NCBI RefSeq assembly: GCF_000753865.1
Contig: NZ_JQFW01000015.1
Coordinates: forward strand, 140,866-204,865
DNA: 64,000 nt
From: Alteromonas sp. LOR
Lineage (GTDB): Bacteria; Pseudomonadota; Gammaproteobacteria; Enterobacterales; Alteromonadaceae
Direction of reading: 5' to 3'
This document shows, piece after piece, positions 43,982 through 53,054 of this stretch; position 1 is the first letter of the stretch; each line of letters opens with the position of its first letter. The position numbers and the translations under genes are program-made. Below the pieces are notes generated by a model, which saw only the letters and a list, made by a program, of their open reading frames with translations, was not told the origin of the DNA and searched no databases.

Positions 43982-45775
43982 TCAAGAAAAAACATAGCGT
44001 TCAATGAGTGTAGACAGCGCTTTGCTGTCCACGGGTTTGGTTATATACCCGCTCATTCCCGATGAGAGTGCTTTGTCTATCTCATCTGACACTACTGATG
44101 CCGTAAACGCGATAACGGATGCGGTAACGCCTGCATCTCGTAGTACCGTTGTTGTTTCTGCACCCGTCATTTCTGGCATTTGTAAATCCATTAAAATCAA
44201 ATCGAATGTTCGTTGAGCCGCAATAGTTAACGCCTCATGCCCACTACTTGCAAGCGTAACAGTTACCCCTAAGTCTTCTAACAACGATTGCGCTACCACT
44301 CGGTTAATCTCATTGTCATCGACCACTAGCACTGAGCCTTTACTCATACCCTCAGCATGTATTTCTTGGCCAATGAAAGGAGGGCTTTCTACGGGTTCTG
44401 TTTTTGGCTCTAACTCACTATTCACTGTTTCATCCTGCAAGGTGAACGCTAATACAAAGCTAAAATCACTCCCCTTACCTTTTTCACTGCGTAAGGTGAC
44501 ATTGCCGCCCATTGCCTCGACTAAACTCTTCACAATTTGCAGGCCTAAGCCTGTTCCTCCATGAGTGCGGTTTATACTGCTATTTGCTTGAGTAAACGCG
44601 CCAAAAATATCGGCTTGCTCACACTGCTCTATCCCTTCTCCAGTATCGATGACAGAGAACTTTACGGCTTGCTCACGGGATGAGGCAGTAACACACTCAA
44701 CCACTAAAGATACACTCCCCTGTTGCGTAAACTTAATGGCGTTACTAATTAGGTTATTCAGTATTTGCGATAAGCGAACTGCGTCACCGAAAACGTGGGC
44801 GCTAACGTCATCAGCAATACTTAAGTTAAGGGCAATATTTTTGTTTTGCGCAAGTTGAGAATAAAACGATACACAGGATTGCACCGTGGAAACTAAATTT
44901 ACCGGCGTTGATTCTAGAGAAAGCTTTCCCGCATTGAGTTTCGAGACATCCAATACATCGTTTAATATACGATTTAACGATATCCCTGACTGTTGAATTC
45001 GCTCTAGATTTGGCCTAGCGCTTTCGCTTATTTCTTTAGACAACACAACGTCAGTAAGCCCAAGAATTCCATTTAGGGGCGTACGTATTTCGTGGGACAT
45101 AGTGGCTAAAAAGCGAGCCTGTGCTGCAGATGCCTTTCGCTCTTGCGCAAGAGCGTGGTTAAGTTTTATTGTTTTGGCATTACTTTCAATTAATGCAGCT
45201 TCCAATCGGCTCACCAACTGATAGATAAGTATTGATACCACAACATTTGTAATGCATAACCTTACCCATACCGCATGGTCGTATTCTCCCTCGTAAAACG
45301 GTACAAGAAAGGTACTGCCTGCGATCACTGCCATAGAAGCCACTCGCCATTTGCCAGAAAGAAACACAATGGGAAATATCGTCATCAAGGGAAGCAAGGA
45401 TGCCGGTAAAAGGCCATTACTTACAACTAGGTAAGGTGCAATAGGGCATGCAACTATTGCCCACAGCTTCGCAATTGATGCGTCAAGGTCTGAAAAATAC
45501 AGCGCTGCGCAAGACATGATAAGACACCAAATACCAATACCGAGCGCAACAACAATATTGTCAGGGCGGGCAACCGCAATAACCACGATAATAACTAGCG
45601 AAAACCCCAGCATTAGTCGAAAACCGGTTTTGCGAAGTGACAGTGTTACTGTGTCAGCAGAATTATTTAGGTGAGCGTTTTCCGTAGGTGCGTTATCGGC
45701 AGATGCTTTATCTATAGGGGCTCTGTCTACAGGAGCTCTGTCTACAGGAGCTTTGTCCACAAATGCTTTTGCCAT
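43982..45775 (-). CDS. Membrane hybrid sensor histidine kinase
   Basis: A 597-residue hybrid kinase. Residues 4-38 are seven degenerate pentapeptide repeats of APVDR type. A block of several membrane helices (about 50-200) precedes HisKA with the phosphorylated histidine in ATMSHEIRTPLNG, the HATPase_c domain (DTGEGIEQ, GTGLGLQIVKSLV) and a C-terminal receiver (VLVVDDNEIN, acceptor Asp in LILMDLQMPEMTG). No periplasmic sensor domain is evident, so sensing may be within the membrane. There is no adjacent regulator gene. The signal is unknown. Confidence 0.88.
   Translation of the reverse strand: MAKAFVDKAPVDRAPVDRAPIDKASADNAPTENAHLNNSADTVTLSLRKTGFRLMLGFSLVIIVVIAVARPDNIVVALGIGIWCLIMSCAALYFSDLDASIAKLWAIVACPIAPYLVVSNGLLPASLLPLMTIFPIVFLSGKWRVASMAVIAGSTFLVPFYEGEYDHAVWVRLCITNVVVSILIYQLVSRLEAALIESNAKTIKLNHALAQERKASAAQARFLATMSHEIRTPLNGILGLTDVVLSKEISESARPNLERIQQSGISLNRILNDVLDVSKLNAGKLSLESTPVNLVSTVQSCVSFYSQLAQNKNIALNLSIADDVSAHVFGDAVRLSQILNNLISNAIKFTQQGSVSLVVECVTASSREQAVKFSVIDTGEGIEQCEQADIFGAFTQANSSINRTHGGTGLGLQIVKSLVEAMGGNVTLRSEKGKGSDFSFVLAFTLQDETVNSELEPKTEPVESPPFIGQEIHAEGMSKGSVLVVDDNEINRVVAQSLLEDLGVTVTLASSGHEALTIAAQRTFDLILMDLQMPEMTGAETTTVLRDAGVTASVIAFTASVVSDEIDKALSSGMSGYITKPVDSKALSTLIERYVFS
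45661..45764 (-). repeat. 15-bp in-frame repeat in the kinase N-terminus
   Basis: At least four 15-base units (GCTCTGTCTACAGGA type) start at 45705, 45720, 45735 and 45750, and weaker copies continue toward 45661. They encode pentapeptides APIDK, APVDR, APVDR and AFVDK. Two adjacent units are identical, suggesting recent duplication. Confidence 0.8.
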
Positions 45776-45883
45776 TAAAACCAGTTATCCAACGCTTAAA
45801 AATCGGTATGCGTTTGAGTATAGGTGAAAAGGCTAATATGTAAATTAGTCGTTAGTCACGGTAAGTGGCGTGATTGATGCTGT

Positions 45884-45922
45884 ATATCGATGCTACATAT
45901 CGATGCTACATATCGATGCTAT
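45884..45922. repeat. 13-bp perfect tandem repeat, three copies
   Basis: ATATCGATGCTAC is repeated at 45884, 45897 and 45910; the last copy ends in T instead of C. It lies between the kinase gene and the acnB terminator. Confidence 0.9.
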
Positions 45923-45977
45923 ATAGAGGCATTCTTTCTTTACGTAAACGCCGGTCAGAACGTAACAGAAAAGCAAA

Positions 45978-46003
45978 AAAAAGCCCCAAAACTGGGGCTT
46001 TTT
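45978..46003 (-). terminator. Intrinsic terminator of acnB
   Basis: AAAGCCCCA / TGGGGCTTT with a four-base AAAC loop and a long T-run in the - sense, about 35 bases after the acnB stop. Confidence 0.9.
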
Positions 46004-46037
46004 ATAAGTTAGCTGTATTTCAATAAAACGTTTTAGA

Positions 46038-48848
46038 TTATACGTTTTGAATCGCTACGTCTGGCGTGAACTTAGGCGCTACGGCCATATCTTCAGCAGG
46101 TGGTGCGAAGTCTGTTAGGTTAATACCCTCAACCGCCGCTTTGTACTCGTCCATAGTTGGGAAGCGACCAAGCACGGCAGATAACACTACCAATGGCGTT
46201 GAGCCTAGTAGTGACTCACCTTTCTTCTCGTTAGAATCGGCAACAACACGACCTTGGAACAAGCGCGTTGAAGTAGCAATAACCGTATCACCAGGTTCTG
46301 CTTTTTCTTGGTTACCCATACAAAGGTTACATCCTGGACGCTCTAGGTACATGATGTTGTCATACTTAGTACGCGCAGACTCTTTTGGCTTATCGTCGTT
46401 AAACTCAAAACCAGCGTACTTGGTAAGGATATCCCAATCGCCTTCCGCTTTTAGCTCATCAACAATGTTGTATGTTGGTGGTGCAACAACAAGTGGTACG
46501 TTAAACGACACACTGCCATTTTGCTTTTCTAAATTGCGAAGCATTTGAGCGATAATCTGCATGTCACCTTTGTGAACCATACAAGAACCAACAAAGGCTA
46601 AATCAACGGTTTTGCCATCGTAGAAAGACACAGGGCGAATAACATCATGGGTATAACGCTTAGAAACGTCATCGTTATTCACGTCTGGATCAGCAATCAT
46701 TGGCTCGTCGATTTGGTCTAAATCAACAACCACTTCTGCGTAGTATTTTGCGTTGTCATCGGGTGCAAGAGCCGGCTCTTCGCCCGACTTGATTTCAGCA
46801 ATACGCTTATCAGCAAGGTCGATAAGACCCTGAAGCATGTTCGCATCGTTGTCCATGCCCTTGTCGATCATGATCTTAATGCGTGTTTTAGCAAGCTCTA
46901 GTGACGCAATCATCGTCTCATCATTTGAGATACAGATTGACGCTTTCGCTTTCATCTCAGCCGTCCAGTCAGTAAACGTGAACGCTTGGTCAGCAAGCAA
47001 AGTACCAATTTGCACTTCAATAACACGACCTTGGAACACGTTCTCACCGCCAAATTGCTTAAGCATTTGCGCTTGCGTTGCGTGAACAACATCGCGGAAG
47101 TCCATGTGGCTCTTCATTCCGCCTTTGAACGTCACTTTTACCGACTCTGGAATTGGCATTGCCGCTTCACCAGTCGCCAGTGCTACCGCTACCGTACCCG
47201 AGTCAGCACCGAACGCGACACCTTTCGACATACGAGTATGTGAGTCACCACCAATGATAATAGCGCGATCGTCAACAGTAATGTCGTTCAATACTTTGTG
47301 GATTACGTCAGTCATTGCATGGTAAACCCCTTTAGGGTCACGTGCCGTGATTACGCCAAAGTTATTCATGAAAGACATAAGCTTAGGAATATTAGCTTGC
47401 GCTTTCTTATCCCATACCGATGCTGTGTGACAGCCCGATTGGTATGCACCGTCTACAAGCGGAGAAATCGTTGAAGCAGCCATTGATTCAAGCTCTTGGC
47501 ATGTCATCGGACCGGTTGTATCTTGTGAGCCTACAATATTTACTTTAACGCGAACGTCTGAACCAGCGTGAAGCGGGGTCTCAGATTTAACGCCTACCGC
47601 ATTGCGGTTAAAGATTTTTTCAACAGCCGTTAGGCCTTGGTTCTTTTCTGATACTTCTTTGGAGCGCGCGTACACTTCAGGTACGTCTGTACCTAACACT
47701 TTCGCTGCAAAAGTTTGTAACTGCTTACCAAACGTTACCGCGTAAGAGCCACCCGCTTTCATAAACTCCATTTTTTGCGGAGTGAAAGCGCTTGATATAT
47801 CAGCAAGTTCTTCTGAACCGTTGAACAGCTTCTTCGCTTTAGTATCGATAGTTAGCACAGTGCCAGTAGCAACAGAGTATGCTTCTTCTAGCACTGGGTC
47901 GCCATTAGCATCGCGAACTACTTCACCGTTAGCATCCGTCTTTTTAACCCAGTTTTTAAGGTCTAAGCCAATACCGCCAGTAACGTCTACGGTTGTTAAG
48001 AAGATTGGAGCGATACCGTTAGTACCTGCAACCACTGGTGCTTTGTTTACAAATGGAATGTAAGGACTTGCTGCCTCACCGGCCCAAAGTGCAACGTTAT
48101 TCACACCAGACATGCGCGAAGAACCTACGCCCATTGTGCCTTTTTCTGCAATTAGCATGACTTTGGCATTCGGGTGCTTTTTACCTAGCTCAACAATTTC
48201 TTGCTGTGCTTCAGGGGTAATCATGCACTGACCATGTAGCTCGCGGTCTGCACGGGAGTGCGCTTGGTTACCTGGAGACAGTAAATCAGTAGAAATATCG
48301 CCTTCTGCAGCAATATAAGTGACAACATCAATTTTTTCTGGAACGTCAGGTAATTTAGTGAAGAACTCTGCTTTTGCGTAGCTCTCTAGAATCTCTTTTG
48401 CTATTGCATTGCCTGCGTTGAAAGACGCTTCTAAACGTTCGGTGTCAGCTTCGTATAGGTAAACCTGTGTTTTCACTACTTCAGCAGCTGGCTTCGCAAC
48501 CGTTTCGTTATCTGAAAGTGCCAAATCAAGAAGCACTTCAACAGACGGGCCACCTTTCATATGAGAAAGAAGTTCTAATGCAAACTCAGGCGTGATTTCA
48601 TCAACCTTTTCTTCGCCAAGCACAATTTCCTTCAGGAAAGTCGCTTTTACGCCAGCAGCGCTAGTGGTGCCTGGAAGGGTGTTGTAGATGAAGAACTTAA
48701 GAGAATCTTCGCGATGCTCATTACTTGTGTCTTTAATTTGAGCAATGATTTCTGATAGTAAATCAGCACTATCAATGGGCTTAGGGTGTAGACCTAATTC
48801 CGCTTTACGGGTCTCGATTTCTGCCAGATATTCTGAATACAAACTCAT
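46038..48848 (-). CDS. acnB: Aconitate hydratase B
   Basis: A 936-residue AcnB, longer than the E. coli 865. The 4Fe-4S cysteines are in FVGSCMVHKGD and RPGCNLCMGNQ in the C-terminal half. An N-terminal HEAT-like domain (about 1-160) and a swivel domain with GKHPNAKVMLIAEKG precede it. It converts citrate to isocitrate in the TCA cycle; apo-AcnB can bind mRNA. The extra length includes the acidic stretch TDANGEVVRDANGDPV. Single-gene unit with its own terminator. Confidence 0.97.
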   Translation of the reverse strand: MSLYSEYLAEIETRKAELGLHPKPIDSADLLSEIIAQIKDTSNEHREDSLKFFIYNTLPGTTSAAGVKATFLKEIVLGEEKVDEITPEFALELLSHMKGGPSVEVLLDLALSDNETVAKPAAEVVKTQVYLYEADTERLEASFNAGNAIAKEILESYAKAEFFTKLPDVPEKIDVVTYIAAEGDISTDLLSPGNQAHSRADRELHGQCMITPEAQQEIVELGKKHPNAKVMLIAEKGTMGVGSSRMSGVNNVALWAGEAASPYIPFVNKAPVVAGTNGIAPIFLTTVDVTGGIGLDLKNWVKKTDANGEVVRDANGDPVLEEAYSVATGTVLTIDTKAKKLFNGSEELADISSAFTPQKMEFMKAGGSYAVTFGKQLQTFAAKVLGTDVPEVYARSKEVSEKNQGLTAVEKIFNRNAVGVKSETPLHAGSDVRVKVNIVGSQDTTGPMTCQELESMAASTISPLVDGAYQSGCHTASVWDKKAQANIPKLMSFMNNFGVITARDPKGVYHAMTDVIHKVLNDITVDDRAIIIGGDSHTRMSKGVAFGADSGTVAVALATGEAAMPIPESVKVTFKGGMKSHMDFRDVVHATQAQMLKQFGGENVFQGRVIEVQIGTLLADQAFTFTDWTAEMKAKASICISNDETMIASLELAKTRIKIMIDKGMDNDANMLQGLIDLADKRIAEIKSGEEPALAPDDNAKYYAEVVVDLDQIDEPMIADPDVNNDDVSKRYTHDVIRPVSFYDGKTVDLAFVGSCMVHKGDMQIIAQMLRNLEKQNGSVSFNVPLVVAPPTYNIVDELKAEGDWDILTKYAGFEFNDDKPKESARTKYDNIMYLERPGCNLCMGNQEKAEPGDTVIATSTRLFQGRVVADSNEKKGESLLGSTPLVVLSAVLGRFPTMDEYKAAVEGINLTDFAPPAEDMAVAPKFTPDVAIQNV

Positions 48849-49264
48849 AGGGTTCTCTCGGTCATAGTTTTACGTGGGCGTAGTGTTAAGTCGGTCTTAG
48901 CTATACGCATATAAAATTGGTGCTTATTTTAACTGATTTTTGCTCGTTACGTAATCTTTGAAGTAAATCAGACCATGTGGCGAGCTGTCGTGTTTCGCTA
49001 ACATTAACACTAGCCGCAACCGCGTTAACGATGTACCACAGATGGGAAAACCTAAATTTACTTTCTATTATTCATGCACTTGCGAAAACTAAGGGCAACA
49101 CTTTGTGCATAAATCCCTCAATCCACTCTCACGCGCTAAATAAGCAATGGTGTTACATTTATGTCAGACATTTTTGCTGGTTATGGTTGTACCAGTTCAA
49201 ATAATACACAAAACACCTCAATAAAAGTGCCATCGGGCCTTGTTAATCCCAATTAGGGCACCGC
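48849..49264. other. Intergenic region between acnB and the PQQ dehydrogenase
   Basis: About 416 bases with no credible gene. The acnB promoter must lie toward 48849, but no strong -35/-10 was found. At 49227-49261 is a weak hairpin (GTGCC / GGCAC with an inner GGG / CCC pair and a T-rich tail in the - sense), a possible terminator for the dehydrogenase gene. Confidence 0.45.
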
Positions 49265-50467
49265 CTAGTTTACAGGCGAAATTCTAATGACTTTCCCTTT
49301 CTCCCCATCGGTAAGAAGTAGAATGTCGCCGTTAATATCGATTGCCACATCTCTTAGGCGAGTTTCTATTTTATCTAGCAGCAATCTCGCGCCTTTCACC
49401 ATGCTGCCTTTTTTCAGGTTTTCTAATGGTACCGCGTATACGCGCTTTGTTTTAAGTGCTGTAACAATCGCCGTGTTTTTCAAAACCGCGAATCCGCCAT
49501 CGTTATAAATAGCCATTGATGAGGGCGCTATTGACGGTGTCCAATCAAGCAGTGGGTTTACCATGCCGTCATAGCGATCAAAGGGGGAAATTTGCGCACC
49601 TGAATAATCAACGCCTAAAGTCACCACCGGCCACCCATAGTTATTACCACGCGTTACTCTATTAATTTCGTCGCCACCATCTGGCCCGTGCTCGTTAAGT
49701 AAAATATCGCCACTTTGGGTGATAACGAGCCCTTGGGGATTCCGATGCCCTAAGGTATAAACATACGGGCTCTCAGGGAAAGGCGCATTAGCGAGTGGCT
49801 CACCGTTAATAGTAAAACCCAGTACTTTTCCAAGATGCGAACTTACTACCTGTGCCTGCTCCCGATAGTCAAAACCATCTCCAGAGGTCAGCAGGTATTC
49901 CTCATTACCTAAACTTAGCAATTTAGCGCCGTAGTGCACAGGGGTGTCTCTAAACGTATTAATTTCAAACACTGGCTGAATATTCGTGACACCGGATGCT
50001 GAGGAAAACTGGCCAGATACCACCACCAGTTTATTCTCTGAGTCTGTTCCTTTTGAGTAAGATAACAACAGCGTCGATGAAGTATCAAAATCGTCAGCGG
50101 GGATAACATCTAACCAGCCTCCTTGTCCTTTGGTATAGAGACCCGGCAGGCTAACCTTAACTCTAGATTGCGCATTTGATTCACTGATAATGGCTAACTG
50201 TCCGTCACGTTGAGTAACCAAGACAATCCCACCAGGCAGTACTTCAATGGACTTAGGAAATGAAAGCCCATCGATGACTACGTTTGTTGAATATTGGCTC
50301 TCTTTGAGCAATGCCTCTTTTGACACTGGCTCTTTTGACGCTGGCTTCTTAAGCAATAATTCCTTTGGCTGTGACTTTTCCGATATGGCTTCTTGGGCCT
50401 TTATGCTTATAGGCAAGCACGCTATCAGCACTGTACTGGCTACAATCAGTGCGCTCGTTATCTTCAT
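49265..50467 (-). CDS. PQQ-dependent aldose sugar dehydrogenase (YliI/Asd-like)
   Basis: About 400 residues. A signal peptide ends SIKA, then a Lys/Glu/Pro-rich low-complexity tract of about 35 residues (KEPVSKEALLKES) precedes a six-bladed propeller. Family motifs are GGWLDVIP, YTLGHRNPQGL with the catalytic His, and LNEHGPDGGDEIN. Homologues oxidise aldoses with pyrroloquinoline quinone in the periplasm. Whether the cell makes PQQ is not seen here. ATG at 50467 starts the signal peptide; ATG at 50506 would only add an odd extension. Divergent from the gene at 50557. Confidence 0.85.
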   Translation of the reverse strand: MKITSALIVASTVLIACLPISIKAQEAISEKSQPKELLLKKPASKEPVSKEALLKESQYSTNVVIDGLSFPKSIEVLPGGIVLVTQRDGQLAIISESNAQSRVKVSLPGLYTKGQGGWLDVIPADDFDTSSTLLLSYSKGTDSENKLVVVSGQFSSASGVTNIQPVFEINTFRDTPVHYGAKLLSLGNEEYLLTSGDGFDYREQAQVVSSHLGKVLGFTINGEPLANAPFPESPYVYTLGHRNPQGLVITQSGDILLNEHGPDGGDEINRVTRGNNYGWPVVTLGVDYSGAQISPFDRYDGMVNPLLDWTPSIAPSSMAIYNDGGFAVLKNTAIVTALKTKRVYAVPLENLKKGSMVKGARLLLDKIETRLRDVAIDINGDILLLTDGEKGKVIRISPVN

Positions 50468-50556
50468 ATTCACTCTCGCGATTGGTTTCTTTAATAACAC
50501 TATCATGGTATACCCGTTTCATACGCTAAATTTATACACTCTCGATATGGTGCTTA

Positions 50557-51066
50557 ATGCTCGCCTTTTTACGACATACTTTTTTTCGTTTTACACCTGC
50601 TTGGATTATCGCTTTTGTTTTCGCTAGCGTATTACATTCTCACTTTGTACTGTTTGAATTGACGGCACTTAACATCGATATTCCTGCGCCTGAGTGGCTG
50701 TCCATGGTGGTAGACGATCTGTTTGGTTTACTGCCAACCTACGGTGCCATTATTGCAGTCACACTGACGCTAAGCTTTTTCATCGCAAGTAGACTTAATA
50801 GCCTCCTTGAAAGGCGCGCTCTCACTCTGACAAAAAATGGCGCCACGAGCATCTTTGGCGCCGCAGGTATCTTTGGCGCCGCAGGCATCTTTGGCGCCGC
50901 AGGCATCTTTGCCGCCGCAGGCGCTATCGGCTTTTTAATTATGCTAGCAGCTATGCAGCCTATTTTAGATGTGACACTTATAGCAGGCGCTAGAAGTCAC
51001 CTAGGCATTGCAGCTCAATGCATTGCTGGCTTTGTATCTGGCTTAGTCTACGGCCGCTTACGCTAA
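50557..51066 (+). CDS. Hypothetical membrane protein with IFGAAG repeats
   Basis: A 169-residue protein with about four membrane helices: 13-33, about 60-78, the repeat region running into about 113-133, and 150-166. No family was recognised. Residues 99-122 are four copies of a six-residue unit IFGAAG, encoded by nearly identical 18-base DNA repeats. The repeat follows a basic loop (NSLLERRALTLTKNG) at the entry of a helix. It stands alone, divergent from the PQQ dehydrogenase. The coding call rests on codon-like structure and hydrophobic pattern. Confidence 0.65.
   Translation: MLAFLRHTFFRFTPAWIIAFVFASVLHSHFVLFELTALNIDIPAPEWLSMVVDDLFGLLPTYGAIIAVTLTLSFFIASRLNSLLERRALTLTKNGATSIFGAAGIFGAAGIFGAAGIFAAAGAIGFLIMLAAMQPILDVTLIAGARSHLGIAAQCIAGFVSGLVYGRLR
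50851..50922 (+). repeat. 18-bp tandem repeat, four copies, in frame
   Basis: Copies of ATCTTTGGCGCCGCAGGC begin at 50851, 50869, 50887 and 50905. The first differs at one base and the fourth has one change (GCC for GGC). The unit length keeps the reading frame. Confidence 0.95.
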
Positions 51067-51204
51067 GTCACAGTGATAGTTCACCAGTAATAACATTACT
51101 TTTACTTATAATAATTTATAAACCAACAAAGATGTAAATGAAAAGTTAACTTTGCTAATGTTACGCTATTATTGAATAACTGCGCCCTACTAGGAACAAG
51201 CAAT

Positions 51205-52776
51205 ATGATAACTTATCCAGAAAACGTAACCTGCTTAGCTGATTATATCGAAAGTGTATTAACGAAGTTTGCTGATAGACCCGCATATACTGCATTGGGG
51301 CAAACGCTTACGTTTAGCGAGATTGATGAGAAATCATCCGCACTTGCCCGTTACCTTATTAATGAAGCCAAGCTTGAGCCTGGCTCTCGTGTTGCGATTC
51401 AGCTTCCAAACCTCATACAAAACCCTATTGCAGTGTACGCAGCCCTTCGTGCTGGCCTGGTGGTGGTTAATACCAACCCGCTCTACACTGAGCGTGAAAT
51501 GAAGCACCAGTTTACAGACAGCGGCGCCACAGCACTTATTATTCTTAGCGACTTAATTCCTAAGTATGACGCAATTAAAAGCGATACCAATATTCGCACT
51601 GTTATTGCAACGTCTGCCACCGAACTGCTAGATCCTAGCACGGCACCGTCTATCGAAGGCACAGTATCACTATCAAGCGCCATCGAGACCGGCGCTAAAA
51701 CCGCAGAATTCAAACGCCCAGCGGTAGAAAAAGATGAATTGGCCATGTTGCAATATACCGGCGGAACCACGGGGGTAAGTAAAGGGGCGGCACTGAGCCA
51801 CAATAACGTGTTAGCCAACTGCATCCAAATGCTCGACAGAATAGGTCAGCAGTTTAAAGACGGCCAAGAAGTTGTCGTGTGCCCCTTACCGCTTTACCAC
51901 ATATACGCCTTTACGGTGTGCATGATGGCGCTGTTTTCAAAAGGCAGTCAAATTGTACTTATCCCGAACCCAAGAGATATCGATGGCTTCATTCAAACGC
52001 TTAAGCCACATTCAATAACGGCTTTTGCTGGCATTAATACGTTATTTGTTGGGTTAGGTCGCCACCCTGAATTTGCTAAACTCGACTTCTCAAAACTACA
52101 CCTAACTATGTCAGGCGGCACTGCATTAACCCAAGCAGCGGTTTCTATTTGGAAAGGGGTTACCGGCAATACTATTACGGAAGGATACGGCCTGTCTGAA
52201 ACTGCACCAGTGGTATCGTTTAACATCCCTGGGAAGGAAGAAATTGGCACCGTTGGGCATGAGCTTGAAGATACCGAAGTCGCATTGCTCGACAGTTATG
52301 ATAAACCTGTTGGCGATGGAGAGTCAGGCCAAATCGCAGTAAGAGGCCCGCAGGTTATGCTAGGGTATTGGCAGCGCGACGATGAAACTGCAAAAGTAAT
52401 GACTGAAGACAACTTCTTTAAAACCGGCGACATAGGCGTACGCACTGATTCAGGCGCGATAAAAATAGTCGACCGACTTAAAGACATGATTATTGTTTCA
52501 GGCTTTAACGTTTATCCCAATGAAATAGAGGAAATTCTCACCTCCCACCCCGACGTTATGGAAGCCGCGGTAGTTGGCAAGCCAGATGAAAAAACAGGTG
52601 AACGAGTTTGCGCCTTTATTACCGTGAGTAACGATATCAAAGTGGAAGACGTTACCGCCTTTTGTAAAGAGCAGCTCACTAACTACAAGGTACCTAAGTC
52701 TATTGAGATTTTAGAAGAGCTACCTAAATCGACGGTGGGCAAGATTCTTCGCCGCGAACTTAGAGACAAAGGTTAA
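51205..52776 (+). CDS. AMP-forming acyl-CoA ligase (FadD-like)
   Basis: About 523 residues of the ANL superfamily. The ATP-binding P-loop YTGGTTGVSKGAALSH, the motif GYGLSETAPVVSFN, the adenylate motif KTGDIGVRTDSG and the hinge DRLKDMIIVSGFNVYP are clear. The catalytic C-terminal lysine is in STVGKILRREL. It activates a carboxylate, most likely a medium- or long-chain fatty acid, as acyl-CoA. ATG at 51205 has AGGAAC upstream; the TTG at 51172 is less likely. A second FadD may exist elsewhere; substrate cannot be fixed here. Confidence 0.92.
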   Translation: MITYPENVTCLADYIESVLTKFADRPAYTALGQTLTFSEIDEKSSALARYLINEAKLEPGSRVAIQLPNLIQNPIAVYAALRAGLVVVNTNPLYTEREMKHQFTDSGATALIILSDLIPKYDAIKSDTNIRTVIATSATELLDPSTAPSIEGTVSLSSAIETGAKTAEFKRPAVEKDELAMLQYTGGTTGVSKGAALSHNNVLANCIQMLDRIGQQFKDGQEVVVCPLPLYHIYAFTVCMMALFSKGSQIVLIPNPRDIDGFIQTLKPHSITAFAGINTLFVGLGRHPEFAKLDFSKLHLTMSGGTALTQAAVSIWKGVTGNTITEGYGLSETAPVVSFNIPGKEEIGTVGHELEDTEVALLDSYDKPVGDGESGQIAVRGPQVMLGYWQRDDETAKVMTEDNFFKTGDIGVRTDSGAIKIVDRLKDMIIVSGFNVYPNEIEEILTSHPDVMEAAVVGKPDEKTGERVCAFITVSNDIKVEDVTAFCKEQLTNYKVPKSIEILEELPKSTVGKILRRELRDKG

Positions 52777-52846
52777 AATCAAAGAGTAAGAGACAGAGAT
52801 TAACTCTACCTCGAACTATGGCATGTCGCTGACGATTTCAGAGGCA

Positions 52847-52876
52847 TGCCGTGTTAACTCATGCCATGTTAATTCA
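52847..52876. repeat. 15-bp direct tandem repeat, two copies
   Basis: TGCCGTGTTAACTCA (52847-52861) is followed directly by TGCCATGTTAATTCA (52862-52876), two mismatches, in the gap before the FIST operon. Confidence 0.7.
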
Positions 52877-53054
52877 CGCACTCTTCCCAATCACGCTGCT
52901 CTATAACACCACTAAATCTAAGCAGCCGAATTTAAACTCTCAGCATTAGGGCGAGTTGGCCTAATTAAAAACGAGACAATAAGCGGTAATAAGTTGATGC
53001 AAGTAGCATTTATCACTATAAATAACCTATAGATAATATAAAAGATTACCGCCT

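Noticed and set aside
48977..49204. A 75-residue frame in the acnB-dehydrogenase gap
   Set aside because: No ribosome site, no family resemblance and low-complexity composition.
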